Shown in pieces: positions 12,733 through 20,843 of a stretch of DNA of 56,518 bases (position 1 is the first letter of the stretch; every line of letters starts with the position of its first letter). The DNA comes from Rubrivivax sp. Lineage in GTDB: Bacteria; Pseudomonadota; Gammaproteobacteria; Burkholderiales; Burkholderiaceae_C. The notes below the pieces were generated by a model, which worked only from the letters and a program-made list of their open reading frames with translations, was not told the origin of the DNA and did not search any database. The translations under genes and the position numbers were made by a program. The stretch is from contig JAEUPH010000139.1 in the NCBI GenBank assembly GCA_016790395.1, forward strand, positions 1 to 56,518. Reading direction: 5' to 3'.

Positions 12733-13200
12733 GTGGCCGCCCCCGACGAGGTGCTGGCCGCCGTGCTGGCTTTGCTGGCGCAGGAGCACGTGCTGACGCT
12801 GGCCTGCCACGACGCCGAAGGGCCCTGGGCCGCGCCTGTGTTCTATGCGCTGGACGGCGAGGAGCTGGTCTTCGTGTCCTCGCCGCGCACACGTCACGGC
12901 CTGGCGCTGGCCGCTTCGCCGCGCTGCGCCGGTGCCGTGCACGCGCCGGCCAACGACTGGCAGACCATCGCCGGTGTGCAGCTGGCGGGCGAGGTGCGCG
13001 AACTCGGCGACGAAGAAGCCACCGCGGCGCGCGCCGTCTACGAGCGCCGCTTCCCCTTCGTGGCCGGCGGCGACGCCGCGTTGGCCGCCGCGCTGCAGCG
13101 TTCGCGCTGGTACCGGCTGCGCCTGGACAGCGCCGTGCTGGTGGACAACCGCCGTGGCCTGGGCGCGCGGCAGCGCTGGGTGCGCACCGACGCGCCATGA
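12733..13200 (+). CDS. Pyridoxamine 5'-phosphate oxidase-like flavin-binding protein
   Basis: This 155-residue protein resembles the PNPOx-like split-barrel family of small FMN- or haem-binding proteins (YhbP-like). It shows an N-terminal helix and strand followed by APVFYALDGEELVFVSSPRT, a typical barrel segment, and a Trp-Tyr-Arg stretch near the end. The start is a GTG one base after the ubiX stop, so the two genes are probably translated from one message. Neighbourhood with a flavin-modifying enzyme is suggestive but does not define a substrate. True PdxH proteins are longer, so a role in vitamin B6 synthesis is not supported. The family fold is likely and the function is unknown. Confidence 0.72.
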   Translation: MAAPDEVLAAVLALLAQEHVLTLACHDAEGPWAAPVFYALDGEELVFVSSPRTRHGLALAASPRCAGAVHAPANDWQTIAGVQLAGEVRELGDEEATAARAVYERRFPFVAGGDAALAAALQRSRWYRLRLDSAVLVDNRRGLGARQRWVRTDAP

Positions 13201-13226
13201 AGAAGGCCGCCCGAGGGCGGCCTTCT
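13201..13226. terminator. Bidirectional hairpin between convergent genes
   Basis: A perfect 12-bp inverted repeat, AGAAGGCCGCCC / GGGCGGCCTTCT, is separated by 2 bases, giving a tight 4-base loop in RNA. It starts directly after the stop of the PNPOx-like gene and lies 16 bp before the end of the oppositely oriented cytochrome gene. No long T tract follows on either strand. Confidence 0.75.
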
Positions 13227-13242
13227 GCAGGGGCGAGAGGGC

Positions 13243-13797
13243 TCAGTTCGGCGCGCTGGCGGCGCTGGCCGCGGCGGCCGCGGCCTTGGGCTCGTCGAAC
13301 TTCGCGCCGGCCTTGTTCGTCATGAAGACGACGGCGCGGCCGATCTCGACATCGCTGAAGTCGCCGCCGCCCTGTGCGCCCATGGCGCCCTTGCCCTTGA
13401 GGGCCGAGGTCAGCAGCGTCTCGTAGCCGGTCTTGATGCGCGGTGCCCAGGCCGCTTCGTCGCCGAGCTTGGGCGCGCCGGCGGCGCCGGCAGCATGGCA
13501 GGCCGAGCAGACGGCGGTGTAGACCTGTTCGCCGGTCTTCAGCGCGCCGGGGTTGGAAGCGTCGCGCACTTCGACGCGACCCACCGGCTGCAGGCGCTTG
13601 GCCACGGCTTCCGGACCCAGGCCGTCGCTCCCGGCAGCGGGCTTGGCGCCGAAGTCGACGTAGTTGACGAGCAGCACGATGGCGAAGATCGGGATGAGGA
13701 ACGACGCGACGACCGTGGCGATGAGCTGCTTGGGGGTCTTGATGGGACCCTCGTGGTTCGGCTCGTGGGCCTCGGCGTGATCGTTAGGCTGGCTCAT
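13243..13797 (-). CDS. Membrane-anchored c-type cytochrome (c5-like)
   Basis: This 184-residue protein has a hydrophilic N-terminus, one transmembrane segment (LIATVVASFLIPIFAIVLLV, about residues 25-44) and a periplasmic cytochrome domain with haem site VCSACHAAG. The later Met in RAVVFMTNKAG is the likely axial ligand, as in c5-type cytochromes. The final 20 or so residues are Ala-rich low-complexity sequence. It probably passes electrons within the respiratory chain. It stands alone on its strand, convergent with the PNPOx-like gene across a strong hairpin. A perfect TATAAT lies about 80 bp upstream on the minus strand (13881 to 13876), but no clear -35 box accompanies it. Confidence 0.9.
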   Translation of the reverse strand: MSQPNDHAEAHEPNHEGPIKTPKQLIATVVASFLIPIFAIVLLVNYVDFGAKPAAGSDGLGPEAVAKRLQPVGRVEVRDASNPGALKTGEQVYTAVCSACHAAGAAGAPKLGDEAAWAPRIKTGYETLLTSALKGKGAMGAQGGGDFSDVEIGRAVVFMTNKAGAKFDEPKAAAAAASAASAPN

Positions 13798-13875
13798 GGA
13801 ATCCTCGGTGCGGCCCTTGCGGTGTGACGTGTGAGCCTGCGCAGAACCCTTGCCCGCGCAGGCAAAAACCCATCG

Positions 13876-13881
13876 ATTATA
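13876..13881 (-). promoter_or_regulatory. Likely -10 box for the membrane cytochrome c gene
   Basis: Read on the minus strand this is TATAAT, a perfect -10 hexamer in otherwise very GC-rich DNA, 79 bp upstream of the cytochrome start. No good -35 box is seen at 16-18 bp. Confidence 0.4.
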
Positions 13882-13935
13882 GAGGGCCGACCCCTTGCGG
13901 CCCGGTCACCCTGATGGCGCTGCGGGGCGGGCCGC

Positions 13936-13941
13936 TAGAAT
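13936..13941 (+). promoter_or_regulatory. Likely -10 box for tRNA-Arg (and possibly the rlpA operon)
   Basis: TAGAAT lies 17 bp before the first tRNA base and is followed by a GC-rich discriminator, as in stringently controlled tRNA promoters. The -35 region is not clear. If correct, transcription would begin around 13948 and could run on into rlpA and the genes beyond. Confidence 0.45.
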
Positions 13942-13958
13942 GGCGGGCTCCCTCCGCG

Positions 13959-14033
13959 GCGACCGTGGTGAAGTGGATATCATGCGGCCCTCCGAAGGCT
14001 GCGTCGCAGGTTCGATTCCTGCCGGTCGCACCA
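13959..14033 (+). tRNA. tRNA-Arg (anticodon CCG)
   Basis: The 75-nt sequence folds as a complete tRNA with encoded CCA. The acceptor stem is GCGACCG/CGGTCGC, the D stem GTGA/TCAT, the anticodon stem CGGCC/GGCTG with loop CTCCGAA, and the T arm GCAGG TTCGATT CCTGC. The anticodon CCG reads arginine codon CGG, which is common in this GC-rich genome. The CCA end lies only 5 nt before the rlpA start codon. No integrase or duplicated 3' end was noticed nearby, so there is no sign that it serves as an attachment site. Confidence 0.97.
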
Positions 14034-14038
14034 GCTGC

Positions 14039-14674
14039 ATGGCGTCGAAGTCGCACCTGTTCCGCCGCGCTCTTGCGCTGCTGCCGGCTCTGCTGGCCGC
14101 TTGCGCCAGCGGCCCGCCTTCCCGCCCCGGCACCGACGGCCCGCCGCCCAACCCGCCGCCCAACCTGGCCCGCGTGCCCGATGCCGAGCCGCGCATCGAG
14201 CCGCTGCGCGTGGGCGGCCCGAACAAGCCGTATGAGATCTTCGGCCAGCGCTACGTGCCGATGACCACCGACGCGCCGCTGTCGGAGAGCGGCGGGGCGT
14301 CCTGGTACGGACGCAAGTTCCATGGCCTGCCCACCGCCAGCGGCGAGGTCTACGACATGTACGCGATGACGGCGGCGCACAAGACCATGCCGCTGCCCAG
14401 CTACGCCATCGTGCGCAACCCGGCCAACGGACGCGAGATCGTGGTGCGGGTGAACGACCGCGGTCCTTTCGCGGCGGGGCGTGTGATCGACCTCAGCTAC
14501 GTCGCCGCGCTGAAGCTGGGCGTGCTGAACGGCGTGGCGCCGGTGCAGGTGCGTCGGCTGACCTTCGACGACATCCGCAGCGGCCGCTGGAAGGCGGCGC
14601 AGGTGCCCTCACCGGACGCCATCGCGCTGCTGATGCAGCAGTTGGGCGGGGACGGCCCGTTCGCACTGCCGTGA
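14039..14674 (+). CDS. rlpA: RlpA-like septal lipoprotein (lytic transglycosylase family)
   Basis: This 211-residue protein has a lipoprotein signal peptide with lipobox LAAC (Cys22) and a double-psi beta-barrel domain. That domain shows SGGASWYGRKFHG, TASGE and VVRVNDRGPF, which carry the conserved RlpA residues including the catalytic Asp. RlpA proteins cleave glycan strands lacking stem peptides at the division septum. The C-terminal SPOR domain of longer RlpA proteins is absent. The start ATG is fixed by the signal peptide, yet it lies 5 nt after the tRNA CCA, leaving no room for a normal ribosome binding site once the tRNA is cut out. The stop overlaps the GTG start of the SLOG-like gene by 4 nt, so the downstream system appears translationally coupled. 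Confidence 0.92.
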   Translation: MASKSHLFRRALALLPALLAACASGPPSRPGTDGPPPNPPPNLARVPDAEPRIEPLRVGGPNKPYEIFGQRYVPMTTDAPLSESGGASWYGRKFHGLPTASGEVYDMYAMTAAHKTMPLPSYAIVRNPANGREIVVRVNDRGPFAAGRVIDLSYVAALKLGVLNGVAPVQVRRLTFDDIRSGRWKAAQVPSPDAIALLMQQLGGDGPFALP

Positions 14675-15231
14675 CCCCGCGCCAGGTCCTGCTGTTCACC
14701 GGCCATGTGGTCGACGCGCCAGGCCGCGCGCCGCCGCGGCTGCCGGCGTCGCGCGTGCCGGCCGCGGCGGCGGCCATCGCCCGCGTGCTCGACGAACTCG
14801 GCGCCGGGCCGGCCGACCTGGCGCTCACGCAAGGCGCGGCCGGCGGTGACATCCTCTTCGCCGAAGCCTGCTTCGCACGCGGCGTGCCGCTGCAGCTGCT
14901 GCTGCCGCAGGCCGAGCCGGACTTCGTTGAAGCCTCGGTGCGGGGCGGCGCCGACGGCGCGGCCTGGCAGGCGCGCTGGCTCGCCGTGCGCGACCACGCG
15001 GCCGCGCCGCCGCAAGTACTGGCGCCGGGCGATGGCGACATCTACGAGCGCTGCAACCGCTGGCTGCTGGCCGCGGCGCTGGCCCACGGCGTGGGCCGCC
15101 TGCACGGCATCGCGCTGTGGGACGGTGCGCCCGGCGGCACCGGCGGCACCGCCCACATGGTGGACGCCGTGCGCGCCGCGGGCGGCACCCTGCACTGGAT
15201 CGACACGCGCACGCTGGCCGACGCCGCCTGA
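14671..15231 (+). CDS. SLOG-like (Rossmann) putative nucleotide-sensor protein
   Basis: This 186-residue protein has no signal peptide. Its pattern (LLFTGHVVDAPGR, then PRLP, then LTQGAAGGDILFAEACFARG, then the LLLP strand) resembles the SLOG/LOG-like Rossmann domains found beside TRAFs-binding and CHAT proteins in predicted bacterial conflict systems. Such domains are proposed to sense or process nucleotide-derived ligands. The Gly-Gly-Asp after the second strand would sit at the ligand-binding loop. The GTG start overlaps the rlpA stop (GTGA), and the gene is followed after 109 nt by the giant lipase-CHAT gene on the same strand. The family resemblance is from memory of the pattern. Sensor function is inferred. 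Confidence 0.65.
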   Translation: MTPRQVLLFTGHVVDAPGRAPPRLPASRVPAAAAAIARVLDELGAGPADLALTQGAAGGDILFAEACFARGVPLQLLLPQAEPDFVEASVRGGADGAAWQARWLAVRDHAAAPPQVLAPGDGDIYERCNRWLLAAALAHGVGRLHGIALWDGAPGGTGGTAHMVDAVRAAGGTLHWIDTRTLADAA

Positions 15232-15340
15232 AGACGCCCCCTAACGCACCGGGTTGGCGCCCCTTGCCAGCGCCGGCCGTTGTGGCCATGCTCGCCGGCC
15301 ACCCGCCGACAGGGCGGCGAGAACGATGCGGAGCCCCCAG

Positions 15341-18300
15341 ATGAGCAAGAGCCTGCTGCAGTTGCGCGGCCATGAACTCGGCCCGGCCACGGCGCCGGCC
15401 ACCGGCAGCGCGGTCACGGTGACACGCGCACGCCGCGTGCAGCCCGGCGCCGCTGCGCGCGACGGCGGCGCCGCGCAGGCGCCCGTGCAGGTGGCCCCCG
15501 ACGAACTGGTGCGCGTCGAGTACGAGAACGGCATCAAGCTGTGGATGCGCGCCGACGACCTGCTGCGCGAACGCGGCCGCGTCGCCGCCGCGCGCGGCAC
15601 GGCAGGCGAGGCGGTCTACGAGATCGACACCGCACCACGCGCCGGGCTCAACGCCGAGACCTCGGGCGCGGCCTCCCGCGGCCTGCTGGGGCTGGGCATC
15701 AAGGTGCTGGAGTTCTTCGGCGTCGATGTCACGGCCACGGTGGCCGGCAAGCTGGCCTCCGAAGTGGAAACGCGGCTGCTCAAGGGCAACGCGCCAGGCC
15801 TCTACCGCTGCGCGCTGGCCGCCGACAAGCCCCTCGTGCCGGTGCCGCCGGCCACCGCGCTGCCCGGCCGCACGCCGCTGCTGGTGTTCCTGCACGGCAC
15901 CATGTCCTGCTTCCGCGGCAGCTACGGCGACATCGAGGCCGACGCCGCCGGCGACGCCGGCACCGCCGCGCGCGAGGCGCGGCAGACGCTGCGCCAGACC
16001 TACGGCGAGAACATCTTCGCCTTCGAGCACCTGACGCTGACGCAAAGCCCCATCGCCAATGCGCTGGCGCTGGCGAAGCGCCTGCCGGCGGACGCCGAAC
16101 TGCATCTCGTGTCGCACTCGCGCGGCGGCCTGGTGGGCGAACTGTTGTGTCTGGGCGAGCGCGACCGCACGAGCGACCCGCTGGCCACCGGCATGCTGGA
16201 GGCGCTGTTCGCCGAAGACCGCACGCTGGAGCAGCCGCTGGGCCTGCTGCCGCTGCCCGACGACGACCGAAAGGCGCGCGCCGCCGCGCGGGCGGCCGAC
16301 CTGCGCGACCTGCGCGCGCTGCTGGCCGAGCTGGACGCCAAGCGCGTGCGCGTGCGCCGCTTCGTGCGCGTGGCCTGCCCGGCGCGTGGCACCACGCTGG
16401 CCAGCGGCCGGCTGGACCGCTGGCTGAGCGTGCTGGACGTAGTGGCCGGCAACGGCCTCTTCGGCGACGCCGCCGACTTCCTGCTGGGCGTGCTGAAGCA
16501 GCGCACCGACCCGCGCACCATGCCCGGCGTGGAGGCCATGATGCCCGGCTCGGCGCTGACGCGGCTGCTGCAGCTGCCGGGGCTGGTGACCAGCGCCGAC
16601 CTGAGCGTCATCGCCGGCGACATCGAAGGCGACAGCCTCTGGGGCAAGCTCAAGTGGCTGGTCACCGACTGGTTCTACGGCGCCGAGCACGACCTCGTCG
16701 TCAACACCGGCTCCATGAGCGGCGGCATCAAACGCAGCGGCGACAACGCACGCTGGCTGATGGACCGCGGCCCGGGCGTCAACCACTTCCGCTACTTCAG
16801 CAACCCGGGCTCGCTGCGCTGGCTGATCAACGGCCTGGTGCGCGCCGACGGCCAGCCCGGCGGCTACTCGCCCTTCGTCGAAGCACGCACGGAAGAACCG
16901 CGCTGGCGTTCGGCCGTGGCCAAGAGCCGCAGCGGCGAAGTGCCGCGGCCCATCGTCGTCGTCATCCCCGGCACCATGGGGAGCGAGCTCAAGGTGGGCG
17001 ACCGGCGCGTGTGGCTGAGCTACTGGTCGCTGCTGCGCGGCGGCCTGGCCGACCTCGGCTGGGACGCCGCCGACGTGCAGCCCGCCGATCTGCTGGACGA
17101 CTTCTACGGCCCGCTGCTGGAGCACCTGGCGCGCGAACACCGCGTGGAGGTCTTCCCCTACGACTGGCGCCGCTCGGTGCGCGACAGCGCACAGGCGCTG
17201 GCCGGCCTGCTGGCGCGGCTGCTGCCCGAGGCCGAACGCACCGGCCAGCCGCTGCACATCTGCGCGCACTCGATGGGCGGCCTGGTGGCGCGCAGCATGA
17301 TCGCCGACGGCGGTGCCGGCAGCGCGGTGTGGCAACGCATGGGCAAGCTCAAGGCCGGCAGCCGGCTGCTGATGCTGGGCACGCCCAACCGCGGCTCGCA
17401 CGAAGCCGTGCGCTGGCTCACCGGCTTCAACCCCACGCAGGCCAAGCTGACGCTGCTGGACCTGCGCCACGGCGTCAACGGCATCATCGACATCGTGCGG
17501 CGCTACCCCGGCATGGCCGAGCTGCTGCCCTTCTTCGACGCGCCCAACCCCTTCGGCCAGCGCGCCACCTACGAACAGCTGCGCAAGAACACTGGCGGCG
17601 GCTTTCCGCTCATCGAGCAGGCCACGCTGGACGCCGCGGCCACCACCTGGAAGCTGCTGCGCGCCGCCGCGCCCGACCCCGAGCGCATGCGCTACGTGGC
17701 CGGCTGCGCCAACGCCACGGTGATCGACTTCGAACTCGCTCCCGAGACCGGCGAGCCCGGCCCGCGGCGCATCGACTGGGTGGCCACGGCCGAAGGCGAC
17801 GGCACCGTGGCCTGGGCCTCGGGCCGGCTGGACGACGTGCCCATGTGGTACGCCGAGGACACGCCGCACGACGAGCTCTGCAGCAACGCCGAAGACCGCC
17901 ACATCTTCCGCGGCTATGTCGACCTGCTGGCCACCGGCCGCACCGACCAGCTGCCCACCACGCCGCCGCAGCGCGCGCGCGCCGTGGCCGGGGCGCGCTT
18001 CGTGTTGCCCGTGCTGCCGCCCTGCGACGACGTGCCCGACGAAGCCACGCTGCGCTCGCTGAGCTTCAGCGGCGCGCGGCGGCGCGCGCGCCGTGCTTCG
18101 ACGGCGGTGCCGCTGATCGAGGTGACCGTGCGCCACGCCGACCTGGCCTATGCGCGCCACGCCGTGCTGGTGGGCCATTACGAAGGCGACACCATCGTCA
18201 GCGCCGAGGCCGCTTTGGATGCACGGCTGGACGGTGCGCTGTCGCGCCGCCGCGATCTGGGCCTGTACCCCGGCGCGCACGGCACGCACGCCGTGTTCTT

Positions 18301-20821
18301 CAACGACGACCCGGGGCGCTCGCCCTCCGGTGCGGTGGTCGTCGGCCTGGGCACGGTGGGCGAGCTGGCCGCCGGCCGGCTGCAGACCAGCCTGCGCGAC
18401 GCCATGCTGGAGTTCGCGCTGCGCCTGGTGCAGCGCAACGGCGCCGAAACCGGCGGCACGACGGGCGGCCGCGTGGCGGCGCGGCTGAGCTGCCTGCTGG
18501 TGGGCAGCGGCGGCGCGGGGCTGTCGGTGCGCGAATCGGTGGAGACCATGCTGCGCGCCGCGGCCGGCGCCAACCAGCGCCTGGTGGCCACGCAGCTGGA
18601 CGCCAAGGTGCTGTTCACGGGCCTGGAGTTCATCGAGCTGTTCGAGGACATGGCCATCGCCGCCGCGCGCGAGGTGGGCGCGCTGGCCGCCGCGGGCGAC
18701 CTGCAGGCCGCCATCCGCTTCGCGCCGGCCGAGGTGACCGAAGGCCCGGGCCGGCGCAAGCGCCGCTACTTCGACGCCGACGTCGGCTGGGACCAGCGCA
18801 TCGACATCCGCGAGGAAGGCGACGCGCTGCGCTTTGCCGTGGCCACCAACCGCGCGCGCGCCGACGACGTGCTGGCCACCGGGCAGCTGAAGCTGGCCGA
18901 CCTCTTCGTGCGTCAGGCCAGCACCACGGTCACCGCCGACCGCGATGTCGCCGGCACGCTGTTCGAGCTGCTGCTGCCGCCCAGCTTCAAGGCCAGCGCG
19001 CCCGACCAGCGCGACATGGTGATGATCGTGGACGAGGGCTCGGCGCGTTTCCCCTGGGAACTGCTGGAAGACCGCTGGAGCCGCAACGGCCTGCCGCTGG
19101 CCATCGAGGCCGGCATGGTGCGCCAGTTCCGCACCGGGGCCGATGCGCGCCCGGTGCAGGCCGTGGAACAGACGGCCCTGATCATCGGCAACCCCGACCT
19201 GGAAGGCGACACCTCGTTCTCGGACCTGCCGGGCGCGCGCGAAGAAGCCGGCGCCGTGCGCGACCTGCTGCGCAGCCACGTGCCCGCCGCCGACGTCGCC
19301 GACCTCATCGACGCCAAGGCCGCCGACATCGTGGCCGCACTGCACCGCCGCCCCTGGCGCGTGCTGCACCTGGCGGGCCACGGCGAGCACGAGTTCCGCG
19401 CCACACCCGAAGCACCGCCGATGTCGGGCATGGTGATCGGCCGCGGCACCTTCCTCACGCCCGGCGACGTGGCGCAGATGCGCAGCGTGCCGGAGCTCGT
19501 CTTCATCAACTGCTGCCATCTCGGCAAGACCGGCAGCGCCGCTGGCGGCCGGCGCTTTGGCGAACTGGCAGCCAACCTGGGCGCGCAGTTCATCCAACAC
19601 GGCGTGCGCGCCGTGGTGTGCGCCGGCTGGGCCGTGGACGATGCGGCGGCCAAGACCTTCGCCACGCGGTTCTACGAGGCGCTCTTCGCCGGGCGCCCCT
19701 TCCGCAGCGCGGTGAAGCTGGCGCGGCGCGCCACCTGGGAGCAGCACCCGGGCGTCAACACCTGGGGCGCCTACCACTGCTATGGCGACCCGGGCTGGCG
19801 CCTGGAGCGCGGCAACGGCGGCTGGGACGGCGCGGTCGACCCGCCCTACGTCTCGCCCCGCGAGATGCTGGCCGACCTGGACAACCTGGCCGAGAGCGCC
19901 CGCGTGCAGACGAGCCGCGAGCGCCGCTCCGACGAAGCCGTGGCCCGCGCGCAGCGCCAGGCCATCGAACGCGTGCTGCAGCGCGTGCCCGGCGCCGCGC
20001 GCGAAGCCTGGCAGGGCCGCGCCGATGTCGCCGCCGGCATCGGCTTCGCCTTCGCCGAGGCGCGGCTCTTCGCCGAGGCGCTGCAATGGCTGGAACGGGC
20101 GCTGGGCGCGCGCGACGGCGACTGCCCCGTGCGCGCCGTGGAGCAGGCCGCCAACCTGCGCGTGCGCCTGGCGGCGGCCAAGGCCGCCACGCTGCCGCGC
20201 GGCGACACCGAGGCGCTGGACGCGGTGGCCGAGGAGATCGAAGGCACGATCCGCGAGCTGGACTTCATCAACCAGCGCGCCGTCACGCCCGAGCGGCTGC
20301 TGCTGCTGGGGAGCGCGTGCAAGCGCCTGGCCTGGGTGCGGCGCGACCGCGCCCCGCGCGTGGAAGCGCTGCTGAACATGGCGCAGTACTACCGCAGCTC
20401 GCTGGACCTGCGCGGCGGCGACGACAGCCAGTCCATGGCCAACTGGGCCACCGCCTGCCTGCTGCTGCAACGCCTGGCACCCGATCTCGCCGCCGGCGAC
20501 TGGCATGGCGCGCTGGAAGAGTTGCTGGCGCGCCAGCGCGAGCGCAACGCCAGCCGCCTGGCCACCACGCCCGACTTCTGGGCCGCCGCCGGCCAGGGCG
20601 ACCTGAATCTGGTGCGCGTGCTGATGGCAGCGCCCGACGCGGCGGCCTGCCGCGCCTGGGGCGCCGCGGCGGCCGAGGACTACCGCGATGCCCTGTCGCG
20701 CGGCGCCAGCCTGCGCGAGCTGAGCTCCATCCGCGAGCACCTGCAGTTCCTGGACGACCTCACGGCCGACTGGCCCGAGGCGGTGGGCGAAGCGATCGCG
20801 GCCGTCACGGCAGCACTCTGA
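15341..20821 (+). CDS. Giant dual lipase - CHAT caspase-like protease - TRAFs-binding-like protein
   Basis: This 1826-residue protein has no signal peptide. Domain 1 (about 180-490) is an alpha/beta hydrolase with LVFLHGTM, nucleophile Ser260 (SHSRGG) and candidate Asp451 and His482. Domain 2 (about 535-850) resembles lecithin:cholesterol acyltransferase-type lipases, with VVIPGTMGSEL, Ser644 (AHSMGG), Asp820 (EGDGTV) and His843. Residues about 924-1030 resemble an M17 aminopeptidase N-terminal (macro-like) module. A CHAT caspase-like protease follows (about 1150-1490): the FPWELL motif near 1237, His1347 in HLAGHGEH and Cys1392 in INCCHLG. Residues about 1510-1826 are helical and resemble TRAFs-binding/TPR regions. 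GGAG 7 nt before the ATG decides the start; an ATG at 15326 is possible. Expected targets are proteins and membrane lipids. Function is untested inference. Confidence 0.9.
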   Translation: MSKSLLQLRGHELGPATAPATGSAVTVTRARRVQPGAAARDGGAAQAPVQVAPDELVRVEYENGIKLWMRADDLLRERGRVAAARGTAGEAVYEIDTAPRAGLNAETSGAASRGLLGLGIKVLEFFGVDVTATVAGKLASEVETRLLKGNAPGLYRCALAADKPLVPVPPATALPGRTPLLVFLHGTMSCFRGSYGDIEADAAGDAGTAAREARQTLRQTYGENIFAFEHLTLTQSPIANALALAKRLPADAELHLVSHSRGGLVGELLCLGERDRTSDPLATGMLEALFAEDRTLEQPLGLLPLPDDDRKARAAARAADLRDLRALLAELDAKRVRVRRFVRVACPARGTTLASGRLDRWLSVLDVVAGNGLFGDAADFLLGVLKQRTDPRTMPGVEAMMPGSALTRLLQLPGLVTSADLSVIAGDIEGDSLWGKLKWLVTDWFYGAEHDLVVNTGSMSGGIKRSGDNARWLMDRGPGVNHFRYFSNPGSLRWLINGLVRADGQPGGYSPFVEARTEEPRWRSAVAKSRSGEVPRPIVVVIPGTMGSELKVGDRRVWLSYWSLLRGGLADLGWDAADVQPADLLDDFYGPLLEHLAREHRVEVFPYDWRRSVRDSAQALAGLLARLLPEAERTGQPLHICAHSMGGLVARSMIADGGAGSAVWQRMGKLKAGSRLLMLGTPNRGSHEAVRWLTGFNPTQAKLTLLDLRHGVNGIIDIVRRYPGMAELLPFFDAPNPFGQRATYEQLRKNTGGGFPLIEQATLDAAATTWKLLRAAAPDPERMRYVAGCANATVIDFELAPETGEPGPRRIDWVATAEGDGTVAWASGRLDDVPMWYAEDTPHDELCSNAEDRHIFRGYVDLLATGRTDQLPTTPPQRARAVAGARFVLPVLPPCDDVPDEATLRSLSFSGARRRARRASTAVPLIEVTVRHADLAYARHAVLVGHYEGDTIVSAEAALDARLDGALSRRRDLGLYPGAHGTHAVFFNDDPGRSPSGAVVVGLGTVGELAAGRLQTSLRDAMLEFALRLVQRNGAETGGTTGGRVAARLSCLLVGSGGAGLSVRESVETMLRAAAGANQRLVATQLDAKVLFTGLEFIELFEDMAIAAAREVGALAAAGDLQAAIRFAPAEVTEGPGRRKRRYFDADVGWDQRIDIREEGDALRFAVATNRARADDVLATGQLKLADLFVRQASTTVTADRDVAGTLFELLLPPSFKASAPDQRDMVMIVDEGSARFPWELLEDRWSRNGLPLAIEAGMVRQFRTGADARPVQAVEQTALIIGNPDLEGDTSFSDLPGAREEAGAVRDLLRSHVPAADVADLIDAKAADIVAALHRRPWRVLHLAGHGEHEFRATPEAPPMSGMVIGRGTFLTPGDVAQMRSVPELVFINCCHLGKTGSAAGGRRFGELAANLGAQFIQHGVRAVVCAGWAVDDAAAKTFATRFYEALFAGRPFRSAVKLARRATWEQHPGVNTWGAYHCYGDPGWRLERGNGGWDGAVDPPYVSPREMLADLDNLAESARVQTSRERRSDEAVARAQRQAIERVLQRVPGAAREAWQGRADVAAGIGFAFAEARLFAEALQWLERALGARDGDCPVRAVEQAANLRVRLAAAKAATLPRGDTEALDAVAEEIEGTIRELDFINQRAVTPERLLLLGSACKRLAWVRRDRAPRVEALLNMAQYYRSSLDLRGGDDSQSMANWATACLLLQRLAPDLAAGDWHGALEELLARQRERNASRLATTPDFWAAAGQGDLNLVRVLMAAPDAAACRAWGAAAAEDYRDALSRGASLRELSSIREHLQFLDDLTADWPEAVGEAIAAVTAAL

Positions 20822-20843
20822 ACGGCGAGCCAGGAGACCCCCG

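Noticed and set aside
13959-14033. tRNA-Arg as an attachment site for an integrated element carrying the CHAT system
   Set aside because: No integrase, no second copy of the tRNA end and no change in base composition were seen. rlpA and the SLOG-like gene overlap directly.
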